From assembly GCA_017893485.1 (NCBI GenBank), contig CM030360.1, positions 4,762,467 through 4,826,466 on the forward strand: 64,000 bases of DNA, read 5' to 3'. The position numbers were made by a program, and so were the translations under genes. This document shows positions 1 through 9,900 of the stretch, piece by piece; the first letter of the stretch is position 1, and each line of letters begins with the position of its first letter. Under the pieces are notes generated by a model that saw nothing but the letters and a program-made list of their open reading frames with translations, was not told where the DNA came from and made no database searches. Source of the DNA: Hemerocallis citrina. Its lineage: Eukaryota; Streptophyta; Magnoliopsida; Asparagales; Asphodelaceae.

Positions 1-221
1 GACCAACTTACCCCCTAGATGACTGTCATCTCTTATTTTAATTGTTTTTTAGAGAGAATGGTTATCAAAATACCCATACCTTATTCTCTACTTCCTCTTC
101 TTCTCCAAATTCATAATCTAAAGTGTTGGTTTCATATTTGATGCCAACAAGAAAGAAAAAAAATAAAATGGTGGGATACGGAAAACATTGGTGTGGTAAG
201 AGTTTTAATGAAGGTTTTAAA

Positions 222-392
222 GGGTAATGCTACACCTACTATCAAATTTACTATTTTTCTCTTTACTACCTTAAGTGACACACTACTATTGGATCTTTCT
301 ACCCCCTACATTGCAATAACCACCACTAATAATGTACCACCTAAGGTAGTAAAGAGAAAAGTTGTAAATTTGATAGTAGGTATAGCATTACC
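222..392. mobile_element. MITE with ~50-bp terminal inverted repeats
   Basis: The left arm starts GGGTAATGCTACACCTAC and the right arm ends with its near-complement (GTAGGTATAGCATTACC). The two arms pair over about 50 bp, through the AAATTTAC and TTTACTACCTTA blocks. The flank GGTTTTAAA (213-221) recurs as GGTTTTTAAA at 397-406, which fits a 9-10 bp target-site duplication. The element has no coding capacity. Size and duplication length fit a Mutator-type MITE, but the superfamily is inferred. Confidence 0.72.
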
Positions 393-424
393 GGCCGGTT
401 TTTAAATGATATGGAAAGCAAAAG

Positions 425-660
425 AGGTATGGGTACAAGAGTCTGATGGCACTGACAAAATTTAAAGCCAAGAAGTTATTAAAAGGATTTTTGTCTGATT
501 ACAAGACCCATGAGCAGACCTTTACTAGAGATTTTAAGCTAAGAAATTGCTGATGAGGATGCTTACACTGGGGCCAATTTGTATTCATGTATGAAATTCA
601 TGTAACAATTGGAAGCAAATGGTAGAGGTAGGGGCCAAGCTGTGGCCGGTTCGACCTAGC
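425..660 (+). pseudogene. Decayed coding-like fragment, unidentified
   Basis: One frame is open from 425 to the TGA at 551-553. A second frame then continues as coding-like sequence to 660, broken by a single TAA at about 604-606. It ends in a Gly/Arg-rich tail (GRGRGQAVAGST) before TAG. This looks like the worn 3' end of a protein-coding sequence with one frameshift and one stop, followed by a T-rich possible 3' UTR. I do not recognise the family. It could be chance sequence. Confidence 0.25.
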
Positions 661-802
661 AGGATGTTTGGTTTGTCGGCACACCCCCATGGATCTGATT
701 GTATGTACTGGTCATGTCGCTTCATGTTCTATTTTGTATGTTTGTAGTATGTAATTTGGCCCAATACGTTGGGTTTGTTTGGTTAATTTCTTATTAATGA
801 AA

Positions 803-1425
803 CAGGGTGTTTGGTTCAAAGGAGGGGAGGGGAGGGATTTTAATGGAGGGGAGGGGAGGGGAAGGGAGAGATTTTAATCAAGACTCTGTTTGGTTCAAAG
901 GAGGGGAGGGGAGGGAAAATAGTTATCTTCTTGTTTGGTTCACAAGGGGAGGAAAGAGATTTTATAATAAAATTACTTTTATACCCTTTTTTATAACAAA
1001 ACTCAAGCACAAAAAAACATCAAGTGTCTCGCGTAAACTAGAGCTAGGAAAACTGCCAAACAAAGCGTGTTTGTTCATGGTTACCCCACCGTATATCTGA
1101 AATATAGCCAGAAATAAGTATGGTTCAAACATGAGTAAGTGCATTTTTTCTGAGTATGGGGTTTGCTAATATTGCAAGATCTGATTTTTATTTAGAGATC
1201 TGTTTTTTTATTAGATCTAATAAAGGCAATTTTGTCCGCTCACTTAAAAAAATTAAAAATACTTTCTCTCCCCTCCAAATCCCCCCAATATTGAAGGGGA
1301 GCCAAAAGTGGCTCAGGAGGGATTCTGCACCCCTCCATTTTCCTCCCCTCCCCTCCTAAAAAATGAACCAAATAAAATAAGTTTTAAAAAATCCCCTTCC
1401 CTCCCCTCCAACCAAACAGACCCTG
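803..1425. mobile_element. Non-autonomous TIR element, CAGGGTGTTTGGTT type
   Basis: The left end (CAGGGTGTTTGGTTC) and right end (AACCAAACAGACCCTG) are inverted repeats. Each is followed inward by purine-rich (left) or pyrimidine-rich (right) GGGGAGGGGAGGG-type blocks. The left subterminal block GTTTGGTTCAAAGGAGGGG recurs at about 808 and 887, with a weaker copy at 932. There is no coding capacity. The ends resemble hAT-type termini, but a clear 8-bp target duplication is not visible, so the superfamily is uncertain. Confidence 0.65.
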
Positions 1426-1883
1426 AAAAAAAATGGAAGCAAATGAAGTAGCGAGAGAAGCGAGAGAACCACTTCAGCCTTAAATATGTATTAGTATTAT
1501 ACACGTGCTGTGCACGTGGAGAAAATTGGGGGAATGAAAAGGGCAAAAAAAAAATCTACCAGCACGTGTGTTGCACGGGTTGGGTTAAGGACAAATTACA
1601 CTAAGGCCTTCTCCCATTATAGTAGTAGAGATATATATCCTAACTCAATTTTTTTATTTTCTAAATATTTATGTTTCTGTTAATTAAATTTATGTAGTAA
1701 GTTAATTAAATTTGTGTCCTGTTTAATATTTAATACAATCTTGCAAATTGTCATTTAACAATGATTAAGTTGAGAAGATGGCAGGTGCTTAAGGGATTAA
1801 TTTTGTAACAGACATACCTGTAACAGCTTATTTGTTCCCGAATATTTTATTCAAAAACCAAAACTTCATAGTTAAGCATTTTT

Positions 1884-2101
1884 TATTTTATTTTTTTTTT
1901 TTGTTTTTTTTGAGAAAAAGATGGAGTCTGGCCATCCTATTTTATTAATAAGTGATTAATAAAACAAATTCAGAGTATTGAGCTTACAACAAAATCCTAC
2001 AAACAGAACAGAAAAACATAACTCCACTCCGAACATGAAAGGTGGGACAAAAGACAAAACATAGAGTAGCCACAAAAAAATACATCATATTCCTCAACAA
2101 A
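1884..2101 (-). mobile_element. Short 5'-truncated LINE remnant with 17-bp target-site duplication
   Basis: A T-rich tract (about 1885-1911) is the poly(A) tail of a minus-strand retroposon. About 190 bp of sequence without coding capacity follows. The element is bracketed by CATAGTTAAGCATTTTT (1867-1883) and CATAATTAAGCATTTTT (2102-2118), a 17-bp duplication with one mismatch. Poly(A) tail, severe 5' truncation and long duplication are the signature of LINE-type target-primed insertion. The general style resembles the 3' region of the larger LINE at 7740-10140. A SINE is the alternative. Confidence 0.7.
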
Positions 2102-2118
2102 CATAATTAAGCATTTTT

Positions 2119-2594
2119 AGGCTAAGAGAAACCCTAGAATGGGTAATCTATTAGATAGTATTTTTGTCTTTTCTATTATAGTACTTCTAGCTTGTGAACA
2201 TTTGGATTTTTTGTTTGGATAAAATTGCTGAACTCTACCCTACCAATTTGCGAATAAACCTGTACAATTCCTTTTTGTGTGGATGACCCTACTATAGATC
2301 TAAAGTTGTTGCAAAATCCTTCACGACTTACGTCGGCATAAAATGACCATTTTATCCTTGTAATTAGTAGGATGTTCTGCATCTCTTCACTAATTTCTTA
2401 GAAAAAATAGAGATTTAAGCCTCTATAATACCTAATTAACCAAAAAATTATTGAGCTTTTGAACGTAGTAGTCATCCACAACAATTCTGAATATATGGTA
2501 GTAGCGTAACTTAAAAAAAAGATACATTTATCTGCAAATTGGTGAAAATTGGATAGAGGTTGGCAAATAATTTAGAGTTGGTAATTTAGAGACA
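2119..2594. other. AT-rich intergenic stretch
   Basis: I see no gene, RNA gene or convincing repeat here. Short open frames on the minus strand (about 2176-2382) have no recognisable similarity and sit in AT-rich sequence. Confidence 0.5.
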
Positions 2595-2597
2595 TCA

Positions 2598-3035
2598 AGT
2601 TATTTGAATTTTTTTTGTACTGACCCACTTTTTGAAAATATTGACCAAACATATCCACTTTTGAAAATATTTACCAAACTGATTTTGTTTAGACACGTCA
2701 GCATAAAACGCTATTGGCAACAGCGACATAGGTTATTTCTATGACCTATGTAAAAAATTAAAATTAAAATTAAAATTAAATACCTCTTTTGGAGTAACGA
2801 CATCATTACATTTCATACTCATTCGTGATCTCTTTAACTTGGGAAAAAATTGTAATGTAGAAACATCTTATAAGTGATGCCGCTATTCATAACAACAACA
2901 TTTGCATGCGAGATGCCATTATTGGGGATAGCGGCATCAATATAATATTTTTTTACATATAAAGTGGCCCTCTTTTCTCCTTCATCTTTCACATCATCTT
3001 TCTCTCTCCACTCCCGAACCCAAAACCCTAGAGCA
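2598..3035 (+). repeat. Left terminal inverted repeat of the MULE
   Basis: This arm pairs with 6335-6770. Landmarks in order are TGACCCACTTTTTGAAAATA, the GTCAGCATAAAACGCTATTGG block, GACATAGGTTATTT, the CATTCGTGA block, GCATGCGAGATG and CCGAACCCAAAACCCTA. The arms have diverged noticeably, which argues for an old insertion. Confidence 0.8.
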
Positions 3036-3325
3036 CAAATCCATCTTCTCTTTACTCTCAAACTTTATCTCTCCTACCTCCCTTTTCTTCTATTCTGAAA
3101 TCCAACTCCTCCAATCTAATGAATCTCCAACATTGTCTTCGGTCATCTCATACATCATCCACGATCTATTCTCCGTACTCCAACTAACGGTTTCATTTAT
3201 AGGTATTCCTATAACCATATGTTGTGTAATTTGCATAGGTTATGCTTGTGAGTAGTTAATGACTTGAATATTCATCCATTTATGTATATGTATGGATTAC
3301 GATATACCTATTTGGTTATATATTT

Positions 3326-5470
3326 TGGGGGTGAAATAATTCGAGATCCCAAGATAGGATATTGTTATGGCGATGTTGAACAAGTCATTATTTGGGCGCC
3401 TCGTAACCTTATATACTCATAACTAGTAGATAAGAAATTTGAATTTACTAAATGGAATAAAGGTGAATAGAGTCTCAAAATCAAAGCCCGTTATGCGCCT
3501 GGAATAAAGAATGACAATATTTTAGGGCGGTGCCCATAGATAATGATAATGCACTAAAGTCAATGATTGCTAGGACACCTGATCCAAATTATAGTTGGAC
3601 TGCATTGGAATTATATATTGAGTAAATTAAGCTTCCCAATGCTCGACCACTTGTTATTTCGAGTCCAAGCCTCATTAGGAGTTTTAAACCAAATGCCGAG
3701 TCACATGCAAGAATACCTCATCCACAAGAAGTAATGTGGTTCTACCAATTGTTCCATGAGTGCACTTGTACATGAGATTCTATTGGGTGAGTAGATGGCC
3801 AATGCGACTGTACATGAACATCCACAATCTTCCGTCGACTCATCGAACGTGGATGAACTCTATACCGGTTAAAGATTTTCAACTAAAGATAGTATCCAAC
3901 AAGTTAAGATGTACTCCGTGAAGAACCATCGAGAATTTGTGATGGTGAAATCGAACCCAAGTTTATACTACGTGAAATGTAAATATGCATCGATAAAAAA
4001 TACACCCAAGGAGATTGCAGAAAATTTGGAGCTCGTAAATGAGTTGGGTTGTCAAGGTCGATTGCGTGCAATCGTTCCAAAAGGGCAAAAGTTTTTCATG
4101 ATGAAAAAAATTTCAATGCCCGCATATATGTGTGAATCCGACGTTGAATCAAGATCATAGTAAAGTTGATTCTAAAATTGTGTCAACGATGACATTGAAT
4201 GTTGTCAAGGCACAACTAGGAGTAACACCAAGAGCTTTAATTGAGACAGTCAAGCTTCAATTCTACTACAATATTACATACTGGAAAACTTGGAAGGCAA
4301 AGCATAAAGCTATTGAGCGGTTGTATGGTTTCTTTCAAGAAGCTTACACTAGAGTGCCATCTCTTCTCATAGCAATTCAAGCATGAAATCCATGAACCAC
4401 CGTCCATTGGGCCAAGGTTGTGTCCGGTCTCGCCGAGAAAACATTTAAGGGAGTCTTCTGGGCATTCAGGCCCTCGATCGAGGGATTTAAAGCATGCAGA
4501 CCAATTATTAGAATTGACGGAACACATTTGTATGAGAATACAAAGGTTTTTTGGTTGATAGCTGTTTCGCCCAATGCAAATGATAGGTTGTATTCATTTG
4601 CGTTTGCCATAGTGGATAGAGAAAGCATAGATATCGGGACATGGTTCATGAGCTGTATTCGATACTTTTTCACATATTGTGTAGAGCTATGTGTTATTTC
4701 TGATTGTCATGCAGGAATTTGGTCCTATTAATAATGAGTATGGAACATGGGACGAGCCATTTGCATATCATCGCTCTTATATGCGTCATTTTGCTACTAA
4801 TTTCCAACTAAAATTTGAAAGCATGTTTTTTGATGGATATGCTCAAGGTGATCGCATATCAAAATCAGCTGAAGAAGTTTGATGCAAAGATTGTAGTGCT
4901 TGAAGCAGCTAATGTTGAGAGAGCTAATGGTTACACAGACACTTATTAGCAAAGGAAAGTTGTGGGCACCACATGTTCAAGAAATTATAGATATACGTCG
5001 TGAGAAGGCAAATCTACATGAGGCTATAATTTTTTGTAATCATCCTAACGTGTTTGGAGTAAAAACCAGCATTAGAAAGTTAAAGGACAATAGAAGGGTG
5101 GACATTGGCACACTGATGACTTAGGTGGCCGTACGTGTACTTGTGGGAAATTCTGGCTCTACCATATTCCGTGTTCTCATGTTTTTGGCGGTTTGTACCA
5201 CACGTGCAATTGATTATCAACCTTATATTGATTCATTTTATTTTACGAGTTCATTAGCACTAACCTTTTTCCTTATCCAAGACGAATCTTATTGGCCAGC
5301 TCCGAGTGGACCGAAACTCATAGCGGATGTGAGTCTTCGAAGGGCGAAAGGTCGCCCTAATAGTACCTGTATTCGCAATGATATGGATGCTCAAGAAGGT
5401 TCGAGTACGAGTAAAATTTGTTTTAAATGCACGCAGATCAAGTGGACACAATTGGCGCAGCTGTAAGAAT
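3326..5470 (+). pseudogene. MuDR-type (MULE) transposase, broken
   Basis: Fragments in all three frames add up to a plant MULE transposase. The order is an N-terminal MULE-specific region (about 3326-3620); the MuDR N-terminal DNA-binding region (about 3909-4160, with NREF..VKSNP); a linker containing LNPTLNQDHSKVDSK and AIERLYGFFQEAYTRVPSLL (4132-4386); the DDE-type core with RPIIRIDGTHLYE (about 4500-4535), where the first catalytic Asp is in IDGTH; and a C-terminal zinc-finger (SWIM-like) part around 5150-5300, including RRAKGRP-type residues. Stops and frameshifts separate the pieces, for example TGA at 4384 and TAA at 4729, so no functional enzyme is encoded. A full-length family member has roughly 600-800 residues. 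Confidence 0.85.
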
Positions 5471-6334
5471 AATGACAATATAGGTCCATTTCAAAGTCAA
5501 AAATAGTAATCGCTTCTTAATTGTGATGGTGGTTGGCCTCTACCACCGCCAGACGCCGATTCACTAGGTTGCATCATTTCTCTATCAACATTAATAAAAC
5601 ATTTCTTATGAATAAAATTCGAGTATTGGAATTACACAACTCGTTTAATACACTACTTACATCAATATCGACAACATCTAAGCACACTGCATATATCCAT
5701 TCATACATACACAATCTTCAATATTTCGAAAATAGACCAATTCTTATATATTACAAATTCGACGATTGAGTCAATGATCCAATACACTACTCATATGAAT
5801 ATCCTACTCATATCATTATCGAAACCATGTCTCAATACTCGTATCATACTACTACTCATAACAATCTTCACAACATCTCAATACATTATATATTTATATG
5901 CATACATGCATATAAATCTCATATCAACATCCATTCATATATACACATAAATCTTCTTAACTTTGAAAAATATAGCAATTCTAGTTTATACGAAATTTTC
6001 TCAACATCTCATATACTACATTGTCAATTCTAGTATTAAATTTCCATATCCATTCTTACTACTACTCATATCAATCTCCACAATATCTCATATACTACAC
6101 TGTCAAAATAAATCTCAATACACAAAATGAATATTTTAAAAGAAAATTAAGGGTTTTCGAATACCTAGCACAATTCTGGATTCAAGGTGAGCTGTAGAAG
6201 AATCGGCTCTGAGATCCAAGTGAAGAGAGAGAGATGAGAGAATCAGAGGGGATGAAAATTAGAGTTTATGGATGAATATTTTGTGAATTATTTGGGGATA
6301 TGAAAGAGAACAGATTGAAGGAGAAGAAGTGGGA

Positions 6335-6770
6335 TATAGGGTTTTAGGATTTTGGGTTCAAGAGTAGAGGGGGAGAGAGATAAAGTGAAAAGGGAAGGAG
6401 AAGAGGAGACCACTTTATATGTGAAAAAATTATTATATTAATGCTACAATCCTAAATAACGTCTCGCATGCGAATGCTGTTGTTCGGCATTAGTTATAAG
6501 ATGTTTCCCCATTTACAATTTTTTTCCAAGTCAGAGAGTTCACGAATGAGAAGGAAATGTACTGATGTCGTTCCTCAAAAAGCCGAAATTCATTTTTTTT
6601 TATAGATGTCGCTATTGGCGATAACAACATATAAATAACCTATGTCGTTGTTGATAATAACGTTTTATGCTGACGTATCTAAAACTGGGTTAGTTGGATC
6701 AATATTTTCGCAAGTGGGTCAGCTCGGTCAATATTTTTAAAAAGTGGACAAAAATTCAAGTAATTTCTGA
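6335..6770 (-). repeat. Right terminal inverted repeat of the MULE
   Basis: This is the inverted partner of 2598-3035. It ends with GTGGGTCAGCTCGGTCAATA and AAAAATTCAAGTAATTTC, matching the inverted left terminus. Just outside it the sequence turns into the pyrimidine-rich leader of the LRR gene. Confidence 0.78.
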
Positions 6771-6881
6771 ATCTCTGATCGGATCGGATAGGATTGGATC
6801 CGAGTTATTCCAAACCCACAGCCCACAACCCAAACCCAACCTCACCTCCTTCTTCAATCTCCCCCAAAACAAAATTCGAAA

Positions 6882-6906
6882 AAACCCTACCTAAGCTAGG
6901 GTTTTA
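6882..6906. promoter_or_regulatory. Paired telo-box-like motif in the LRR gene leader
   Basis: AAACCCTA and TAGGGTTTTA face each other across a short AGCT-centred spacer, 11-35 bp before the ATG at 6917. The AAACCCTA telo-box is known from leaders and promoters of plant translation and cell-cycle genes. Function here is inferred from sequence and position only. Confidence 0.4.
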
Positions 6907-6916
6907 GAGCTTTTTA

Positions 6917-9900
6917 ATGGCGGCTCGCCTGACTCTCGACCAAATCTCCCGCGACAAGGAAGGCCACAAAGATCCTTCATCCACTACTTCTCTCCATCTC
7001 TCGCATCGCGCACTTTCCGATGTAAGCAAACCCATCATCATCATCTCACTCCGTTTTTTTCTGTGCACCAACTTCTCATTGGCATTTTCGCGAACGATTT
7101 GCAGGTATCTTGCTTGTCTAGATTCCGGTACTTGGAAAGGCTCGACCTTAGCTTCAATTGCCTCACTTCTCTTCAGGTACTCACTGAGTCTTTGTTTGTT
7201 TGAATATTGATTGGTTTTCTTAGTTGTTTTAACGATTGGTTTTGTTGTTGTTGTAGGATTTGGCTTCGTGTGTCAATTTGAAGTGGCTGTCGGTTGTCGA
7301 TAACAAGCTTGAATCTTTGAAAGGGATTGAAAGCCTCTCTAAGCTTACGGTAATCGACTCTCTTCCATTTTTGGTTGTTCGAAACTAGCAATGTTAATGT
7401 ATATGGAGAGTAGATAAAGATAACAGTTTCGGACAATGTGGTTGAGATTGATAGTTGGGTGCTCAACCCCAACTCCCTTATTATAACAGTAGATATTTGT
7501 ATTAGGCTTACATTATAGTTACAGGCTTTAATTGATTGACTACTTATGTGTACGGGGATACATGATTTTATAAAAATCATTGTATGGTGGTCAACTATGA
7601 AGCACATATACGAGTACGTGGTGCAGGTATGACACGACACGGGTACGGGAATACATGATTTTATAAAAAAGTGAGATACAGGTGCGTTGGTGGTACATTA
7701 AATGTAAATTAATCTATAAATAAAAAATTATATATCTTGTTTTTTTTTGATAACAAGGATAGAATCATTAGATTCCAGCCCATGATATTATAACAATTAT
7801 AGGAGTAATTACAAAGAAAGATTTTACTGAGCGTAAAATCAAATCAAACTACAACAAAGCCCAAAAATAAATACAGCTAGCAATAGAAAATTGCTAGTAA
7901 GGCACAACACAACAACGGAGCAGCGGCCAACAGCAGACAGCAACAAGGTCCAAAGGGAAAAGGGCAAGGAGAACTCGATACTGGATCCATAACAACATAG
8001 ACCGACGAACCCAAAAGCGGCTCCGTTGAAACTGAACACCGGAAATCTGCAGCCTGTGCTAAAACACAGTGAGAGCACTCGGAACGCAAAGCATCGAGTG
8101 CAACAGGAGCAAAGAAAGCCACCTCTGAAGCTGATAGCGCGGAGGAAGCTGCAGGCGCAGCGTGCAACATCCAAACCAAGACGGGAGGGACATTGGCAAC
8201 CAGCCGGAGTGACCACACCCAAAAAAAACACGCACGACGTGCAAATAAAGGAAGAGCAGCAAACACAAAGAAGCACCCCAACAACAAAAATGAGCAGCAA
8301 CTCAGCTCAAAAGATAAAGAGAAACTCAATAATAATAGCTATCTATAAGCGATAAGCAGCTAACGAAACAGAACCAGTGCTTGAAAACACAAGTAGAAGC
8401 AGCCTAAAAAGCAGCCTGCGCCGCCACCCAGCACAAGAACAAGCAAGGACAACAAAAACCCAAACAACAGAACATACACAGTGCAACCAAACCAAAGAGG
8501 ATATATAAGGGCAGCACCAAGCCTGAACTAAATCCACATCGGTGGCCAGAAACATATACAAGAAGGATGCCATCAAAAGCACTTAAAGCTAGTGCCAAAA
8601 GAACAAAGCCAGCATCAGTTCATCCATACATCATAAAAAGAACAAGAAACAACACTAACAACAGTAACATCCAAAGGATACATATAAACCAAGTCAGAAG
8701 GATAGGAGGGCAGTAAGCTGTCCCCAAAAGCCAGACCACTACCAAAAACTAGCCAAAAAGTCTTCAGCGAGGGAGAAGAAACAAGCTACACCCACTTCAA
8801 CACTGCAAGGAAGAGTAGAATGGTAGATAGGTTAGAAGTGAAGTGTACTAATAATAGAAAATGCTAGTAGACCGATAAATGTTGATCGACTCGTCAAGGC
8901 GATCAAGGTGCAATGCCTCCACTTTATCAAGAGATAAAGAGGATGGCCAAAATTTGGAGTAGAATAAAAATTCGTCGATAATGGTATCAATCGAGGAAAC
9001 AGAGTGATCAAAAATACGTTTATTCCGTTCTGACCAAATCACCCAAATGATAGCCATAAGAGAAAGAAACCAAGATTTACGATACTCTTTCCTAAGAGAA
9101 TGTGTCATCCAACACAAGGAAAAAATGTTTGGGATATCAGGAGCAAACCATGCCAAAGAAGTTATCCTCCACAATAGTTTAGTAAAGTTGCATTGAAGAA
9201 AAAAGGTGATTGGCGTCCTCGTGATTAGAGGAACACAAAGGGCATAATTGACCTAAAGCCAGATTCATCTTATTCAGGACCTCTACGGTGAGGAGCTTGT
9301 TATTAAGAGCAAGCCAGGTAAGAATCTTAACCTTCAAAGAAGCGCAACTACTCCATAAAGGCTTAGTAAGCGGGGAAAGGATACCGCCGAAATTAAGGGA
9401 ATTATAGAAAGATTTAACCGAGTAATTACCAGACCTGGTCCATCGCCATTTGAAATTTTCCGCTGGATACTAGGAGTAGAGGTTGAGCTTGAGAAAAAGC
9501 TCTTGAAGCTCAAACTCCAGCGATTGGGGCAGAACACCACTGAATTAGATAGACCAGAACTTTTGGTTATTGATGATGGTAACAGAGTCTGCCACAGTGG
9601 CTGAGGGGTTGGAGGCCAGTTGGAAAAGAGAAGGGTAGACCAACGCAAGCCTAATGTTTCCGAACCATAAATTGGTCCAGAACTTGGTCTTGGAACCATC
9701 AGTGCAGACGTGGTAAATACCACATTGGAAAGGTGCGACCACTTTCCAAGCCCCCCTCCAGAAGTCCGAGGACTTGCGAGGGAGGGTTGGCGGGAATTCC
9801 CACATCTTACGTATGGGAAAACATTTAGAGGAGATGAGACGAGCCCAGGGCAAATGGTCGTATTTAAGAAATTGCCAAAGCCATTTGCCCAGAAGAGCTA

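Larger units (their letters stand above)
2595..6772 (+). mobile_element. Mutator-like element (MULE) with long TIRs, decayed
   Basis: Two inverted repeats of about 440 bp bound a decayed MuDR-type transposase region. In both arms the same blocks appear in mirror order: the outer AATATTGACC / GGTCAATATT blocks, a GCTGACGT/ACGTCAGC-type block next to AAAACGTTATT, GACATAGGTTATTTATATG, GCATGCGA, and AAAGTGGTC next to AACCCAAAA. The exact ends and the 9-bp target duplication could not be fixed by eye. The right end lies about 140 bp before the start codon of the LRR gene, so the element forms part of that gene's upstream region. Confidence 0.82.

Noticed and set aside
7839..8355. Overlapping Cys/Ser-rich frames of 100-150 codons on both strands
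   Set aside because: They lie in the 3' UTR of the minus-strand L1 LINE, are low in complexity and resemble no protein.
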